Source: Microbacterium sp. CH12i (GTDB lineage: Bacteria; Actinomycetota; Actinomycetes; Actinomycetales; Microbacteriaceae). From it: a DNA stretch of 64,000 nucleotides. The stretch spans positions 62,001 through 126,000 of the forward strand of contig NZ_JHET01000002.1 in NCBI RefSeq assembly GCF_000685355.1, written 5' to 3'. The notes beneath the pieces are model-generated. The model did no database searches. It was not told the origin of the DNA and was given only the letters and a program-made list of their open reading frames with translations. Every line of letters begins with the position of its first letter. Within the stretch, counting starts at the first letter, position 1. Both the position numbers and the translations under genes were made by a program. Below are positions 1-8,123 of this stretch, in pieces.

Positions 1-569
1 TCGTGTAATTCACGCAGGATCTGGGTGATCTCGTCGCGCTCCGCGTGATTCATCCCCGCTACGGGCTCGTCGAGGAGCAGGAGTTGCGGCTCTGTCGCGA
101 GCGCCCGCACGATCTCAACGCGCCGCTGCGTTCCGTATGACAACGCACCTGGTAGTTCATCTCGGATCGGGTCGAGCGCAAACCGTTCCATGAGTTCATC
201 GACGATCACCGAGGGCGCCCTTCGCTCACCAGCTGACCCGGTGCGGCGATCCTTCTGTTCTGCGGCGACCATGATGTTCTCATGCGCTGTCAGATCGGGA
301 ACCAATCGAATCCCCTGAAACGTTCTCGCCACTCCCACTCGGCTCAATCGGTACGGATTTAGCTTCGATATGGGCGCCCCCTGGAAGGTGACCTCACCCG
401 AGGTGATCTTCGTCACACGACTGATCGCATTGATCATCGTGGTCTTGCCCGACCCGTTCGGCCCGACGACTCCACACAGTTCGCCCTGTTCAACCGAGAA
501 CGACACTCCGTCCAGTGCGCGGACGCCACCGAAGTGGACCTTGACATCGTCCAGAACGAGCGCGCTCAT
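1..569 (-). CDS. livG: Branched-chain amino acid-type ABC transporter ATP-binding protein (LivG-like), 3' end cut by window edge
   Basis: This is the cytoplasmic ATPase of a LivFGHMK-type importer; only the N-terminal 189 codons lie inside the window. A Walker A (VVGPNGSGKTTM), a Q-loop region with GVARTFQGIRL, the ABC signature LSYGTQRRVE and a Walker B (LLLLDEPVAGMN) can be read in order on the minus strand; the H-loop is beyond base 1. The ATG at 569-567 overlaps the stop of the permease gene upstream (ATGA), so the genes are translationally coupled. The family normally has about 250 residues and is followed by a second ATPase, LivF, presumably left of the window. The true substrate is unknown: neighbours are dehydrogenases rather than amino acid enzymes. 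Confidence 0.9.
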   Translation of the reverse strand, partial: MSALVLDDVKVHFGGVRALDGVSFSVEQGELCGVVGPNGSGKTTMINAISRVTKITSGEVTFQGAPISKLNPYRLSRVGVARTFQGIRLVPDLTAHENIMVAAEQKDRRTGSAGERRAPSVIVDELMERFALDPIRDELPGALSYGTQRRVEIVRALATEPQLLLLDEPVAGMNHAERDEITQILRELH

Positions 570-1479
570 CGCTGCGCCGCCTTTACGACATCTGAGCCTG
601 ATTTTCGCTCGCCAGAGCGTGAGCTGATCAGACGAATCGACCATTGAACGACACGCTTCACGATTCCGATCACTCCATCCGGTTGATAGACGACAATGAA
701 CAACACGACCACCGCCTGCAGAATCAGGCTCCAGTTGCCGGCGCCCGCCAAATACAGCGGCAGTGCGCCAATGAGTACTGCGCCGACAAGTGGTCCCGCC
801 CAGTACAGCGTCCCCCCGACGACGAGCACCGTCAATGCTTGGACGACCATGCCAAAGCTGATGTTTGCCGGACCGAATACCCCGGTCGTTGAGACCTGCA
901 CGAAACCGGCCGCCGCACCGACGGCCGCGCTCGCTGCGAACGCGCCCGCCTGATTGCCATTCGTATTGACCCCGAGCGAAGCTGAAAGCATTTCGTCATG
1001 TCGTACTGCGGCAGTTGCCCGTCCCAGCTTTCCCCTGCTTGTCACACAGGTGAGCACGATAACGACCGCGACGATAGCGAGCATGAAACCCATCGGCAGA
1101 CGCGCGGGACGCCGAATAGACCTTGCGCGCCGCCGGTGTAGGTATCCCACGACATGGCGACAGACTGGATGAAGAGAGTGAATGCCAGCGTCGCCATCGC
1201 GAGGTACAGGTGTCGCAGTCTGGTGAGTACCGGTGAGATCAGCAGGGCGACAATCAACCCGATCAGCACTGCGAAAACGAAGACGAGCGGCCACGCCCAG
1301 CCTGCCTGCAGGAGATTCGCCGAGAGATACCCGCTAATGGCGAAGAAACCAATGGTGGCGAATGAGAAGACGCCAGCTCTCAGCGCGATATGCACGCTGT
1401 AGCCAAGCAGGGCAAGAACTGAGATATTGCGCAGGAGCGGCGCATTCGCTGTGAAGAATTCGATCATGCTCGTTGCCAT
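566..1479 (-). CDS. livM: Branched-chain amino acid-type ABC permease (LivM-like), one apparent -1 frameshift near 1101
   Basis: Second inner-membrane permease of the importer. Two overlapping frames join into one LivM-length protein of about 304 residues: the first runs from ATG 1479 to the segment GAQGLFGVPR and the second resumes at LPMGFMLAIV. Exactly one base is missing around 1101; adding a G (GCGGTC on the gene strand) gives GVPRGLPMGF. Both halves are rich in membrane segments and have the LivM spacing, so I read this as one gene with a sequence error or a recent mutation. The start overlaps the end of livH by 16 bases, and the stop overlaps livG. Confidence is high for the family and low for the substrate. 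Confidence 0.82.
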
Positions 1480-2350
1480 GCCCTACTTGCGATGCCTTGA
1501 GGCCGGAGGATGAGGAAGGCCATGATGATCGCGAATACAACCACGTCGCGCATGCTTGAGATCCAGTACGCTGCAACGAGCGTCTCGATCATCGCGAGAC
1601 AGAATGCCGCGACCACAGTGGCCCCGATGCTGCCGACGCCGGCGATGATAATAATCGCGAATGCCTTGAAGAGCAGTGATTCGCCCATATGCGCGTCGAT
1701 GGCGTTGCTATGGACAGCCAGCAACACCCCTGCAAGACCTGCCATTGCACCGGCCCCAGCCATCGTCGCCATCGAGAGTCGGTCTGTCGAGACGCCGAGA
1801 AGCGTCGCCATATCGCGGTCGACGGAAAGCGCACGAAGCGCTTGGCCTTGCTTGCTCCGCTTGATGAACCATGCGACAGCCCAAGAGGCCAGGGCCGCGC
1901 AAATCAGTATGATGATCTGGATATTCGTGATGCGCACACCCCACACCACATAGCTTTCGACCACGAAGGCTTTCTGCGGAAAGCCGTGTGGCTGATTCTG
2001 CGTAATCTGGCTGGCGATCGCAATCAGCAGTGACGACGTAGCGACCGTGGCGATCACTGTCGCTAGGGTCTGTTGGCCTTCATCACTCGACTGCGACGGA
2101 TCCGACGGAAGATGAGTATCTCCATGAGAAACCCGATCGCCGCACACACGAACACGGCGATGATCAGCACCAGAGGGAAGGGCAGTTCAGGAACGGTGGT
2201 GGTCAGCCACCATGCGGTCAGCGCCCCGGCCATGAACACGGTCCCGTGTGCGAGGTTGAGGATATTCAAGCCCGCCCACGAGATGCTCAGCCCGAGCGCG
2301 AACAACGCATAAATAGCGCCGAGCGATAGCCCGTTAAGAATATATTGCAT
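1464..2350 (-). CDS. livH: Branched-chain amino acid-type ABC permease (LivH-like), one apparent -1 frameshift near 2067
   Basis: First permease of the importer. The N-terminal frame starts at ATG 2350 and begins MQYILNGLSLGAIYALFALG, a typical LivH start, then ends at an early TAG right after VMKANRP. The next frame continues LATVIATVATSSLLIAI, exactly what LivH proteins carry after that point. One base is missing in the CCC/GGG run at 2066-2068; restoring it gives a 295-residue protein, the usual length. The final residues overlap the livM start. Gene order livK-livH-livM-livG is the classical one. Confidence 0.83.
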
Positions 2351-2368
2351 GGATTTTCTCTCCGATTT

Positions 2369-2408
2369 CGAGTCGGAGGGACGGTATCGCTACCGTTCCT
2401 CCGACTCG
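2369..2408 (-). terminator. Hairpin between livK and livH (attenuator or mRNA-stabilising stem)
   Basis: An 18-bp inverted repeat (2369-2386 with 2391-2408, one mismatch, 4-base TCGC loop) fills the 69-base gap between livK and livH. There is no clear T-run after it on the minus strand. Such a stem between a binding-protein gene and its permeases commonly gives higher expression of the binding protein; that role is inferred here. Confidence 0.6.
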
Positions 2409-2419
2409 TCTCGTACTTC

Positions 2420-3610
2420 CTACTGTCCGGGTGCGAGCGTCTCGTGACCATCGCGCCATTCGATGACGAATCCCGGGGTCACAGCGCTACGGTTGTCGAA
2501 GGTGATCGGATCGGCCTGCGCGCCGGCGAAGCCTCCTGCTTTTGCCACTTCGGCGAGCCCGGCGAGCACGCCCTTGCGAGACGAGTCGCCTGACGCTTCG
2601 ATGGCAGCGCCGATGAATCCGAAGGCATCGAAGGTCTCAGCGTGGAATGTGTTGGGCTGCTCGCCTGTGGCTTCTTCGAAGGCCTTGGTGAATGCGCGTC
2701 CAGACTCATGTGGCAGGTCTTCCGATCCGACGAACGAGGAGTAGTAGATGATCCCGTTCGCCTGGTCGTCGTCGAGGGCCGACAGTGCACCCGCTCCGAT
2801 CGCCGTACCTCCACCGATCGTGCCTTCGAATCCCGCGCGCCGAAGTTGCGTGATGACAGCGATGTTCTGGGAACCGATGGCATGCACATGGATGAAGTCC
2901 GGATCCCCCTCAAGCAGCTTCGTTACGGCTGTTGTGAGATCGGTCTCCGTTGACGTGCTCGACACCGAGTTCAGAAGTTCGATGCCCACATCGTCGAAGG
3001 CTGCGGGCAGCGCTTCTGCCGCGACCTTCACCGTGGCCGCATTGTCCGAATCATAGAAAACCGCAGCAGTCTTTGCGCCAACGACGTCCGCGATGTACTT
3101 CGCGTAGGTCGGTACGAAATTAGGCTGCGGTGGTGTGATCCGCCAGATGGCGTCACCCGTCTCAACGACACCGTCGCCGCCCACCTGTACATTGATCACC
3201 GGAAGTCCCGCCTCCTGAGCAAGCGGCGCGATCGTGAGAGCCTCCTCGGTGAGGACTCCGAAAATGACAGCGTCCGTGTCATCGAGGATCGCATCATTCA
3301 TCAAAGACGCTGCGGTGCTCGCCGCGGACGCAGTGTCACGCACCACCAGGTCGATCGTGCGGCCAGAGAGCCCGCCGTCAGCGTTGATCTTCTCGACCGT
3401 GAACTCCGCCGAATCCTTGATGGCCTCTCCGTAGAACGCCGCAGGACCTGTGATGTCCGCCAAGACGGTGATCTTGATCGTTGAGTCATCATCAGCGCCA
3501 GGCTCTGACGTGCCGGCGGCGCATGCCGTCAGCGCCAACGCGATCGTCGCGCCGAACGCCACGAACGCCATCCTCGTGCCACTGATCTTGCCTACACTTC
3601 TTCGTGTCAT
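2420..3610 (-). CDS. livK: Branched-chain amino acid-type ABC transporter substrate-binding lipoprotein (LivK-like)
   Basis: Extracellular solute-binding protein of the importer, 396 residues from ATG 3610. The start follows GGAG at a good distance and gives a lipoprotein signal: basic MTRRSVGKIS, a hydrophobic stretch, then the lipobox LTAC with Cys30, so it should be anchored to the membrane. The mature part begins with an acidic linker and then IKITVLADITGPAAFYGEAI, typical of periplasmic-binding fold type I proteins. An open frame continues upstream for 44 codons but has no ribosome site and would bury the signal peptide. Ligands of this family range from amino acids to aromatic and short-chain acids; the adjoining dehydrogenases hint at a non-amino-acid ligand. 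Confidence 0.9.
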   Translation of the reverse strand: MTRRSVGKISGTRMAFVAFGATIALALTACAAGTSEPGADDDSTIKITVLADITGPAAFYGEAIKDSAEFTVEKINADGGLSGRTIDLVVRDTASAASTAASLMNDAILDDTDAVIFGVLTEEALTIAPLAQEAGLPVINVQVGGDGVVETGDAIWRITPPQPNFVPTYAKYIADVVGAKTAAVFYDSDNAATVKVAAEALPAAFDDVGIELLNSVSSTSTETDLTTAVTKLLEGDPDFIHVHAIGSQNIAVITQLRRAGFEGTIGGGTAIGAGALSALDDDQANGIIYYSSFVGSEDLPHESGRAFTKAFEEATGEQPNTFHAETFDAFGFIGAAIEASGDSSRKGVLAGLAEVAKAGGFAGAQADPITFDNRSAVTPGFVIEWRDGHETLAPGQ

Positions 3611-3705
3611 CGCAGTACTCCATTGCTGCTGTGAGGTTGAGACGCGGTTCAAACCCGTGTCTCTCGCAGCCGGCTCTGGCAGCGAGTTTCTCCAGCGTAG
3701 CGCAT

Positions 3706-3735
3706 CAGTCGACTGTAGTCGACCGTTGTAGACAG
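3706..3735. promoter_or_regulatory. Tandem GTCGAC-containing candidate operator upstream of livK
   Basis: In the 225-base gap before livK, three related words stand close together: CAGTCGACTG, TAGTCGACCG and TTGTAGACAG. They resemble the FCD/GntR-type pattern TNGTNNACNA and the GTCGAC-centred palindrome at 7172-7229 ahead of the first gene of this cluster. A common regulator, not in this window, could bind both. Confidence 0.4.
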
Positions 3736-3835
3736 AACACAAAGGAACCGTATATCCGCCATCGGGAGACTGCCCTACGCCCGGAACGCGCGCCGAAAGC
3801 GCCCGCTTTCACGCGAATGCGTCGATATCGTCGGT

Positions 3836-4927
3836 TCAGAACGACGTGATGACGGAGCGGATCACGCCCCCACGGGCGAGCTGCTCGTATGCGTCGTCAA
3901 TGTCACCGAGCGATATCTCCTGTGAAACGAGGTCATCGAGATTGAGCCGTCCCTGAACATAGAGGTCGGCGTACAGGGGGATATCGTGCTTCGGGTTGGT
4001 CGAACCCATATGCACGCCGACGACGCTATTGTGCGCGCGAAGCATCGGGAGCGAACTGGGAAGCTCGATCTTGGCATCAGGTTTCGCAAGGCCCACGAAA
4101 TATGCGCCGCCCCCTGACCGCACCATCTGGACGGCCTGCTGCTGCGTGGCCTCGAGCCCGATCACCTCGAACGCATGATCGACGCCGCCATTGGTAAGGT
4201 CGAGGACTGCCTGAACGGCGTCCACGTCGGCGCCATTCACTGTGTCGGTGGCTCCGAATCGCTTCGCCGCCCTGAGCTTTGTGTCGTCGATATCGATCGC
4301 GATAATGCGTAGTGCGCCCGCAATCCGGGCACCGCTGATGGTGTTCAACCCGACACCGCCGGTGCCGATCACCGCGACCGTGTCACCGACTCGCACCTGC
4401 GCGGAGTTAATCGCGGCACCTGCGCCGGTGACGGTCGCGCAGCCGAGAATGCTGGCTTGGGGGAAAGGGATCTGCTTATTCACGACGGCGAGCTGATTCT
4501 CGTGCACAAGTGCCTGCTCGGCGAACCCACCGATTCCGTACACCTGGTTCAGTGGTCCCTCATCAAAGCTCACCCGTGGAGGCATCCCGACCCCGCGAAG
4601 GGTCGCTCCTTTGTTGTTGCATGCGTACGGCCTTCCGGCGACGCAATCGGCACACAGCCCGCAATATTGCACGAGGCACGCCACGACATGATCGCCGACG
4701 TCGATCGTTGTCACATCCGGGCCTATCGCCGCCACGATGCCCGCTGCCTCGTGGCCAAAGACCGCAGGCATGACGATGCCGAAATCGGTCTGGGCCAGAT
4801 GTACATCGCTGTGACAGAGCCCGGAGGCTCGCACTTCGATAAGCACTTCCCTGCCGCGCGGATCAGCGATCGAGACCTCTCTGGGTGTGAATCCGAGTCC
4901 AAGGCCGAATGCAATAGATGCCTTCAT
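3836..4927 (-). CDS. Zinc-dependent alcohol dehydrogenase (medium-chain, NAD(P)-binding)
   Basis: Medium-chain zinc alcohol dehydrogenase, 363 residues from ATG 4927. The catalytic zinc site is visible (Cys38 in GLCHSDVH, His59-Glu60 in GHEAAG, Cys163 in LGCATVTG), as are the four structural-zinc cysteines (Cys89, 92, 95, 103) and the Rossmann motif GTGGVG at 188-193. The length and the CGLCADC block match the class III/mycobacterial AdhD-like branch. A longer frame reaches 5023 but its first 32 residues look non-coding and run into the terminator of the gene upstream. It probably oxidises an alcohol taken up by, or made for, the liv-type system; the substrate is not deducible. Confidence 0.88.
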   Translation of the reverse strand: MKASIAFGLGLGFTPREVSIADPRGREVLIEVRASGLCHSDVHLAQTDFGIVMPAVFGHEAAGIVAAIGPDVTTIDVGDHVVACLVQYCGLCADCVAGRPYACNNKGATLRGVGMPPRVSFDEGPLNQVYGIGGFAEQALVHENQLAVVNKQIPFPQASILGCATVTGAGAAINSAQVRVGDTVAVIGTGGVGLNTISGARIAGALRIIAIDIDDTKLRAAKRFGATDTVNGADVDAVQAVLDLTNGGVDHAFEVIGLEATQQQAVQMVRSGGGAYFVGLAKPDAKIELPSSLPMLRAHNSVVGVHMGSTNPKHDIPLYADLYVQGRLNLDDLVSQEISLGDIDDAYEQLARGGVIRSVITSF

Positions 4928-5012
4928 GGGTGAAACTTTCTCTTCTTTCCGACGCGTGCTTTCGGCCCGGCTGCCGTACATCACGTTAGACCTACCTAAA
5001 AGGAAACGTGGA

Positions 5013-5056
5013 AAGGCCCGCACGCGGCCGGGGACCCCTGGCTGCGTGCGGGCCTT
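5013..5056 (-). terminator. Stem-loop downstream of the SDR gene
   Basis: A 13-bp perfect stem (AAGGCCCGCACGC at 5013-5025 with its complement at 5044-5056) lies directly after the SDR stop codon and before the alcohol dehydrogenase. Its loop is long (18 bases) and itself G/C-rich, and on the minus strand no strong T-run follows, so it may be leaky. Confidence 0.6.
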
Positions 5057-5060
5057 GAAC

Positions 5061-5912
5061 TCACGCGCTCGCTCGTGCTCCGTTCGAGAACTCCTCAGCG
5101 GCCTTCACGACATCGACGCCGAAGCTGCCCTGTGTAATGGCGGTGGCGCCGCCGTCGATAGGCACGACGACTCCAGTGACGTATCGAGAGAGTTCGCTCG
5201 CCAAGAAGACGACCACGTCGGCGATCTCCTCCGGCAGTCCGACGCGACCGATTGGAAGCTTCGGACCGAGCTCCTGCTCCAAGTAGCGAAGGAACTCGCT
5301 CGCGTTCTCCGCCGGCACCCCGAAGGCGTTCGCCATGATCGGCGTCATGATGGTCCCGGGGGCAATCGCGTTGGAGCGGATGCCGAGCGGCGCGAGTTCT
5401 GCCGCCGCCTGGTGGATGAGCCCGATCACAGCATGCTTGGAGGCTGTGTAGGCTGCGCCTGCCCACCCACCCTGCAGACCAGCCGTGCTGGAGGTCGAGA
5501 CGATTGTGCCGCCGCCCCCCTGCTTCTGGAACTGCTTCGTCGCATACTTGTGGCCAAGTGCCACGGATCGGGTAAGCAACGCGAGCGTTCGGTCGAATCC
5601 GTCCGCATTGAGATCAGACATCGGCGACACATCACCCTGATTGCCCGCATTGTTGAACATGACGTCCAAACGTCCGTAAGAATCTACCGCCGCGGCAATA
5701 ATCGCCTCGATCGCCTTCTCATCAGTGACATCGGTGTGCACGAACACCGCCGCATCGCCGAGCCTGTCGGCGACGGCTCGCCCGTTCTCATCGGCGATAT
5801 CGCCGATGACCACTCGCGCGCCCTCGGCAACGAATCGCTCGACAGTCGCGAGACCGATGCCGCTCGCTCCTCCGGTGATGACGGCGACCCTACCCTGCAA
5901 TAGACCTGTCAT
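5061..5912 (-). CDS. Short-chain dehydrogenase/reductase
   Basis: Classical SDR, 283 residues from ATG 5912, preceded by AGGGG. The cofactor motif TGGASGIG (13-20), NNAG (87-90), active-site Ser in VSTSS (about 139-142) and Tyr155-Lys159 (YTASK) are all present. Asp38 at the end of strand 2 (GDIAD) favours NAD over NADP. Sequence flavour is that of cyclic alcohol or secondary alcohol dehydrogenases, but this is only a family guess. It lies 7 bases after the flavoprotein gene and upstream of the alcohol dehydrogenase, so the set probably forms one catabolic operon with the liv transporter. Confidence 0.87.
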   Translation of the reverse strand: MTGLLQGRVAVITGGASGIGLATVERFVAEGARVVIGDIADENGRAVADRLGDAAVFVHTDVTDEKAIEAIIAAAVDSYGRLDVMFNNAGNQGDVSPMSDLNADGFDRTLALLTRSVALGHKYATKQFQKQGGGGTIVSTSSTAGLQGGWAGAAYTASKHAVIGLIHQAAAELAPLGIRSNAIAPGTIMTPIMANAFGVPAENASEFLRYLEQELGPKLPIGRVGLPEEIADVVVFLASELSRYVTGVVVPIDGGATAITQGSFGVDVVKAAEEFSNGARASA

Positions 5913-5919
5913 GATGCCC

Positions 5920-7083
5920 CTAGCCAACTCGGTAGTGGTCAATGATGGCCGGTGCCGCTTCGACAACCTTGTGATGGTCGACGTGAGCGTGCTGTTGCGC
6001 AACAAGACTATCTAGCAGTGCCCGACCAAGTGCCGATCCGTCTCGAACCGGCGAGGTACCCGCCCATCTGAAAGCGAACTCCACGACCTCACGAGAGACC
6101 TCGTGGACGAGGTTGCCTGCTTGGAAGAACCGGGCCTTGTCGAAATCGTCCATCTCCTCGCCTGATTCGATCTTCACGCGGGCGTTCTCGATGTTGCTCA
6201 GGGTGAGCGCGCGCACCGCTTCGAGCCGGGATTCATGGTGCGCGAACTCGTAGGTGAAGCGTGCCTGGTCAATGATCTTGTCATGACCTGGGACTTGCCT
6301 ACCCGCATCTGCGATCTTCACGATCTCTTGCAGCGCGTGTTTCGCGTTACCGATCGACACCGCCGAATGATAGGCAATCGCCGTCGACCCGAAGTCCATC
6401 CGGCCACCCGCTCCACCACGCAGTGGAACGTAATCGACAGGGCTGAAGAAATACTGTTCAGGGACGAAGACGTCGTTGACTTCAAAGTCGACGCTGCCAC
6501 TACCCTTCAAGCCGAAGACATCCCACCCACCGGTCACGGTGACGTGCTCACGCGGTACGAACCCAGTGACGATCTTGTCTGTGCCATCGATGAACGCGCC
6601 CGCTGCGAAGTGCGTCGCATGAAGAACACCGCTGCCGAAACGGTACTTGCCCGTGAGTCGGTAGCCGCCCTCCACGGGGACCGCGACGCCGGACGGCCCT
6701 GCAAAGCCCGAAGTGCGGGCGCGAGGGTCACGTTCGACGAAGAGCTCACGGACAGCATCGTCACCAAGTCCGACGCTCGAGTAGCCATTGAAGCCCGCTA
6801 GCGTCATATATGACCATCCAGTAGAGGCATCGTAGCTCGCAACCTCTTCGAAGAGCTCAAACCGCTCGCGCATAGATGCGTCTTCACCGCCGAGCTCAGT
6901 CGGCACGGCGAACCAGTACAGCTCCGCTTCGTCAAGCGCGTCGATGACCTTCTGACTAATCTGGCCTGCCGACTGTGTATTCGCGGCCTCGGCACGGATG
7001 AGGCTCTTGAGCGACTTGGCTCTGTCGAGCGGCGCGGCGAGTTGCTTTTTCACTCGCTCTAGCGGGCTAATAACATCGGTCAT
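5920..7083 (-). CDS. Acyl-CoA dehydrogenase-fold flavoprotein, probably a class D flavin monooxygenase
   Basis: 387-residue protein of the acyl-CoA dehydrogenase superfamily, starting at ATG 7083 after GGAG. It has the helical N-terminal domain (VPTELGGEDASMRERFELFE), the beta-domain segment GYRLTGKYRFGSG, and a C-terminal helical domain. The wording GLKGSGSVDFEVNDVFVPEQY and the lack of a recognisable catalytic glutamate for CoA ester oxidation fit the subgroup of FADH2/FMNH2-using hydroxylases (HpaB/IacA-like) better than true acyl-CoA dehydrogenases. A flavin reductase partner is not visible here. It is the promoter-proximal gene of the cluster, downstream of the large palindrome at 7172-7229. 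Confidence 0.72.
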   Translation of the reverse strand: MTDVISPLERVKKQLAAPLDRAKSLKSLIRAEAANTQSAGQISQKVIDALDEAELYWFAVPTELGGEDASMRERFELFEEVASYDASTGWSYMTLAGFNGYSSVGLGDDAVRELFVERDPRARTSGFAGPSGVAVPVEGGYRLTGKYRFGSGVLHATHFAAGAFIDGTDKIVTGFVPREHVTVTGGWDVFGLKGSGSVDFEVNDVFVPEQYFFSPVDYVPLRGGAGGRMDFGSTAIAYHSAVSIGNAKHALQEIVKIADAGRQVPGHDKIIDQARFTYEFAHHESRLEAVRALTLSNIENARVKIESGEEMDDFDKARFFQAGNLVHEVSREVVEFAFRWAGTSPVRDGSALGRALLDSLVAQQHAHVDHHKVVEAAPAIIDHYRVG

Positions 7084-7171
7084 GGCTGGCTCCAGTTCGT
7101 CGGCGGATTACAGGTTTCCCCACCTGATCGCGGGCGTCATCGCCCCGATATCTCTAACTTTGCATACCGGG

Positions 7172-7229
7172 CTATCCGGAGTCAAGGTCATTGTCGACAT
7201 TGGTCGACAATGACCTTGACTCCGGATAG
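7172..7229. repeat. Perfect 27-bp inverted repeat with 4-base spacer (candidate operator or element end)
   Basis: Bases 7172-7198 and 7203-7229 are exact reverse complements, separated by ATTG. The centre reads TTGTCGACATTGGTCGACAA, which contains two overlapping TNGTCGACNA words typical of FCD/GntR operators. It sits 89 bases upstream of the flavoprotein start, in the right place for control. Such a long perfect palindrome would also extrude as a cruciform or mark a transposon end; no T-run argues against a simple terminator. Confidence 0.7.
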
Positions 7230-7380
7230 AATGGGCCACAAATATCCTCCGCAGTTGCTGTATTCCGATGCTCCATCCGCTCACCGAACCCGCAAAATCA
7301 GCCAATATGGATGACTGTGCGAGAAGCTCAGCGGAAGACTCCGGCATTCGCTCGATGTCAAGCTGTGTGGAGTCACGGGG

Positions 7381-7527
7381 TCAGCTCGTGGTTGCTGCTT
7401 TGGGCAGGCTAATGCCGATTTGGTCGGCGAGTGATGGCGTGACGGGCCGGCCGTGGAAGCGTTCGGGGTGGGTGTCGTAGTAGCGCTGCAGCGCGTGATC
7501 GCGCTTGTGCCAGACGTGTTTTTCTGC
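7381..7527 (-). pseudogene. C-terminal remnant of an IS3-like transposase
   Basis: Reading the minus strand down to the TGA at 7383-7381 gives a tail with HKRDHALQRYYDTHPERFHG followed by RPVTPSLADQIG. The pattern YxxHPERFxxGRPxxPxLP is the usual C-terminus of IS3-family (DDE, rve) transposases. Nothing upstream in this frame looks like the catalytic core, so only the last 50 or so codons survive. Confidence 0.5.
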
Positions 7528-7689
7528 CGCGGGCAAGCGTTGCCCACATTTGCCGACCGTACCGGCTGCGTGTCGGACTCACGCAGACCGGCAGCTCGAT
7601 GGTGTGCTGAGCCATGCTCTTGAACGCGGGCAATAACAGGCAATAAACGGTGGGCTCACGGCTCCAAACACTCAGTGAACCCGCCGGGA

Positions 7690-7887
7690 TGATGTCGAAC
7701 TCGCCTACGACTTGTTAGCGGGCGGCGGACATCACGTACCGACATTCACGAAGTGCTCCGCGCCCGTGAGCTATCGTACGAATCCGGAGATCTTTCCGCG
7801 GAGCTTGACTAGCCTGATTTCTCACTCCGCTTGGTTGTTATTGAAGGGGACGGTGAAGTCTGCGGCAACGCGCAGCTCATCGCCTTC
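7690..7887 (-). pseudogene. C-terminal remnant of an IS66-family transposase with in-frame stops
   Basis: From 7887 downward the minus strand reads RVAADFTVPFNNNQAE, then a TGA at 7824-7822 where the family has Arg, then EIRLVKLRGKISGFVR and further stops. VPFxNNxAERxIRxVKxxxKISG is the signature of the IS66 TnpC C-terminal region. The stop codons and lack of the rest of the gene show a dead fragment. Confidence 0.65.
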
Positions 7888-8123
7888 AATATGTACCTAA
7901 CCGGTTGGAGAGTGTCATTGATTTAGCGTGATCTTCCAGCATCAAGCCCCACAAACACAGGTTTCCTTGCGTCCGCTGGTCCTTCCCGTGGCGCAACGAT
8001 TTCGGACCGACAAGTGTACCGTCCTCTGTGGAGGAAGTAATCCGCCAACGAGGACTGATTTTCACGCCGTCCGAGTTCGTTTCTGTCGCTATGCAGGGTA
8101 TTGCCGCCTGAACGGACGCCCCC

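Larger units (their letters stand above)
7230..8123. other. Gene-free, decayed segment with transposase wrecks
   Basis: About 890 bases without an intact gene, between the liv-type cluster and the methylcitrate operon. Composition is more A/T-rich and codon usage unlike the flanks. Two recognisable transposase remnants lie inside (about 7381-7527 and 7690-7887). The remainder, including 7890-8123, gave no protein or RNA I recognise. Confidence 0.7.

Noticed and set aside
566..2350. livH and livM as decayed pseudogenes of the island
   Set aside because: Each needs only one base, and the same kind of single-base loss occurs in core genes such as hemC and hemL, so error is more likely than decay.
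7890..8123. A 103-codon minus-strand open frame running from the thiolase gene end into the gap
   Set aside because: No recognisable family, starts inside the thiolase gene in another frame, and lies in decayed DNA.
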